From contig URHG01000015.1 in NCBI GenBank assembly GCA_900547555.1, positions 1 through 52,916 of the forward strand: a stretch of 52,916 nt of DNA, written 5' to 3'. The first letter of the stretch is position 1, and each line of letters begins with the position of its first letter. This stretch comes from an uncultured Porphyromonadaceae bacterium (GTDB taxonomy: Bacteria; Bacteroidota; Bacteroidia; Bacteroidales; UBA11471). Below are positions 51,590 to 52,916 of the stretch, one piece after another. The translations under genes and the position numbers were made by a program. Under the pieces are notes generated by a model. That model was not told where the DNA came from. It worked only from the letters and a program-made list of their open reading frames with translations, and did not search any database.

Positions 51590-52916
51590 ATGGCTCAAAC
51601 TTCAACAACAACTAAACTGGCAACAAACTGGCGATGGTGGATGTGCGTATTGCTTTTTGTCGCAACTACCGTCAATTACATGGACCGCCAAGTGTTGTCT
51701 CTCACTTGGAAAGATTTTATCGCGCCCGAATTCCACTGGACCGATAACGACTACGGTACAATTACCGCCACATTCTCTATCATTTACGCCATCTGCATGC
51801 TCTTTGCCGGTAAATTCGTAGACTGGATGGGCACCAAAAAAGGATATCTTTGGGCTATCGGCGTATGGAGTTTCGGAGCATGTGCTCACGCACTCTGCGG
51901 TTGGCTCACCATGCACATCGAAGACTATCAGACCGTAGCTGCCATGACATCGGTACAAGCCGGGACAACAGCGGCCCTCGCTATTGCTACCACCAGTGTA
52001 TGGCTTTTTATTGCTGCTCGCTGTATTCTCGCCCTCGGTGAGGCAGGAAACTTCCCCGCCGCCATCAAAGTAACCGCCGAATATTTTCCCAAAAAAGACC
52101 GCGCATTTGCTACCTCTATCTTCAATTCAGGTGCTTCGGTTGGTGCATTGGCAGCTCCTGCAACCATACCTTTGCTGGCTCAATACTTCAAAGACCTCGG
52201 CATCGGCGGTGGTTGGGAAATGGCATTCATTATCATCGGTGCTCTCGGATTCTTATGGATGGGATTTTGGGTATTCATGTATGAAAAACCAGAGAAATCG
52301 AAATTTGTAAACAAAGCCGAGCTCGAATATATTCTCCAAGACGAAAAAGGCGAAAAAACCGTAGAAGAGTCGAAAGGTGAAGAAAAAACCATTCCTTTCT
52401 GGAAATGTTTCTGTTACCGCCAAACATGGTCGTTTATCGTAGGTAAATTCTTCACCGACGGTGTGTGGTGGTTCTACCTCTTCTGGGCTCCCGCCTACTT
52501 CTCCGACCAATACGGTTACGCATCGAGTTCGAGTATGGGTATCGCACTCATTTTCACCCTCTATGCCATCGTTACCGTGCTCTCTATCTTTGGGGGTTAT
52601 CTGCCCCGCCTCTTTGTCGATAAAAAAGGTATGAACCCCTATGCCGGACGTATGTTGGCTATGCTTATCTTTGCATTCCTTCCCCTCCCCGCCTTGTTTG
52701 CACAAAGTGCCGGAGCCATCTCGGTATGGTGGCCTGCTATCATTATCGGTCTGGCCGGAGCCGGACACCAAGCATGGAGTGCCAACCTCTTCTCGACTAT
52801 CGGCGACATGTTCCCCAAAAGCGCCATCGCAACCATCACCGGTATCGGCGGTATGGCGGGAGGTATCGGCTCGTTCCTCATCAACAAAGGTTCGGGCACA
52901 CTGTTTACTTACGCTG
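51590..52916 (+). CDS. exuT: MFS hexuronate transporter (ExuT-like), 3' end cut by window
   Basis: Major facilitator protein, 442 codons present and open at the right edge. NYMDRQVLSLTWKDF near residues 29-43 is the ACS-family first-helix motif, with KFVDWMGTKKGYLWAIG as the loop 2-3 motif, LGEAGNFPAAIKVTAEYFPKK in helix 4-5, and a central cytoplasmic loop rich in Glu/Lys. About ten to eleven membrane helices are visible. Context (uxaC-kdgK-kdgA just upstream) and family make galacturonate/glucuronate uptake likely. Confidence 0.92.
   Translation, partial: MAQTSTTTKLATNWRWWMCVLLFVATTVNYMDRQVLSLTWKDFIAPEFHWTDNDYGTITATFSIIYAICMLFAGKFVDWMGTKKGYLWAIGVWSFGACAHALCGWLTMHIEDYQTVAAMTSVQAGTTAALAIATTSVWLFIAARCILALGEAGNFPAAIKVTAEYFPKKDRAFATSIFNSGASVGALAAPATIPLLAQYFKDLGIGGGWEMAFIIIGALGFLWMGFWVFMYEKPEKSKFVNKAELEYILQDEKGEKTVEESKGEEKTIPFWKCFCYRQTWSFIVGKFFTDGVWWFYLFWAPAYFSDQYGYASSSSMGIALIFTLYAIVTVLSIFGGYLPRLFVDKKGMNPYAGRMLAMLIFAFLPLPALFAQSAGAISVWWPAIIIGLAGAGHQAWSANLFSTIGDMFPKSAIATITGIGGMAGGIGSFLINKGSGTLFTYA

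Overview
The window has two parts that do not look like the same organism. Bases 1 to about 2,550 look like a low-GC Firmicute (Clostridia-like): a perfectly spaced sigma-A promoter (TTGAAA-17-TATAAT), a TPP riboswitch with an intrinsic terminator, strong Shine-Dalgarno sites, AGA codons, an XRE regulator divergent from a SLOG-type protein, and thiS-thiF-thiG. From about 2,550 onward everything looks like a gut Bacteroidales (Barnesiella/Coprobacter-like, a tentative guess): Rnf complex, S46 dipeptidyl-peptidase, DUF3078 and Omp85-type outer-membrane proteins, a lipoprotein thioredoxin, weak ribosome sites and promoters of the TTTG-N19-TAnnTTTG type. The switch falls inside thiG, in its best conserved stretch. 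It is either a chimeric contig join or a real recombination.

Layout of the Bacteroidales part: rest of the thiamine operon (thiC, a HEAT-like protein, thiH, a zinc-less thiF; 2.7-6.8 kb); periplasmic DPP11-like peptidase and tag (6.9-9.7 kb); yidC and pyrG on the minus strand (9.8-13.3 kb); three envelope/secreted proteins (13.5-18.2 kb); a minus-strand dTDP-amino-sugar operon rfbB-rfbA-two ketoisomerase cupins-aminotransferase (18.2-22.2 kb); an RRM protein and a DEAD-box helicase (22.4-23.9 kb); rseC-rnfBCDGEA (24.4-29.9 kb); a candidate small RNA (30.1-30.3 kb); the hisG-hisD-hisC-hisB operon on the minus strand with a His-rich leader peptide and attenuator (30.4-35.0 kb); an MgtC-family protein; a second candidate small RNA; a copper ATPase with a small HMA protein (36.4-38.9 kb); a Sel1 protein and a thioredoxin-like lipoprotein (39.1-41.7 kb); a PL10 pectate lyase, a 0.5-kb array of dispersed repeats, then a galacturonate utilisation locus (uxaA, uxaB, lacI-type regulator on minus; uxaC, kdgK, kdgA, exuT on plus), cut by the window end.

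How it works together: pectate lyase would release galacturonate oligomers, ExuT would import galacturonate, and UxaC-UxaB-UxaA-KdgK-KdgA would convert it to pyruvate and glyceraldehyde-3-phosphate under a LacI-type regulator. The strongest regulatory find is the his attenuator, where a consensus Bacteroidales promoter, an 11-residue leader peptide with six histidines, and mutually exclusive hairpins lie in the order expected for classical attenuation. I saw no rRNA, tRNA, CRISPR array or intact mobile element.
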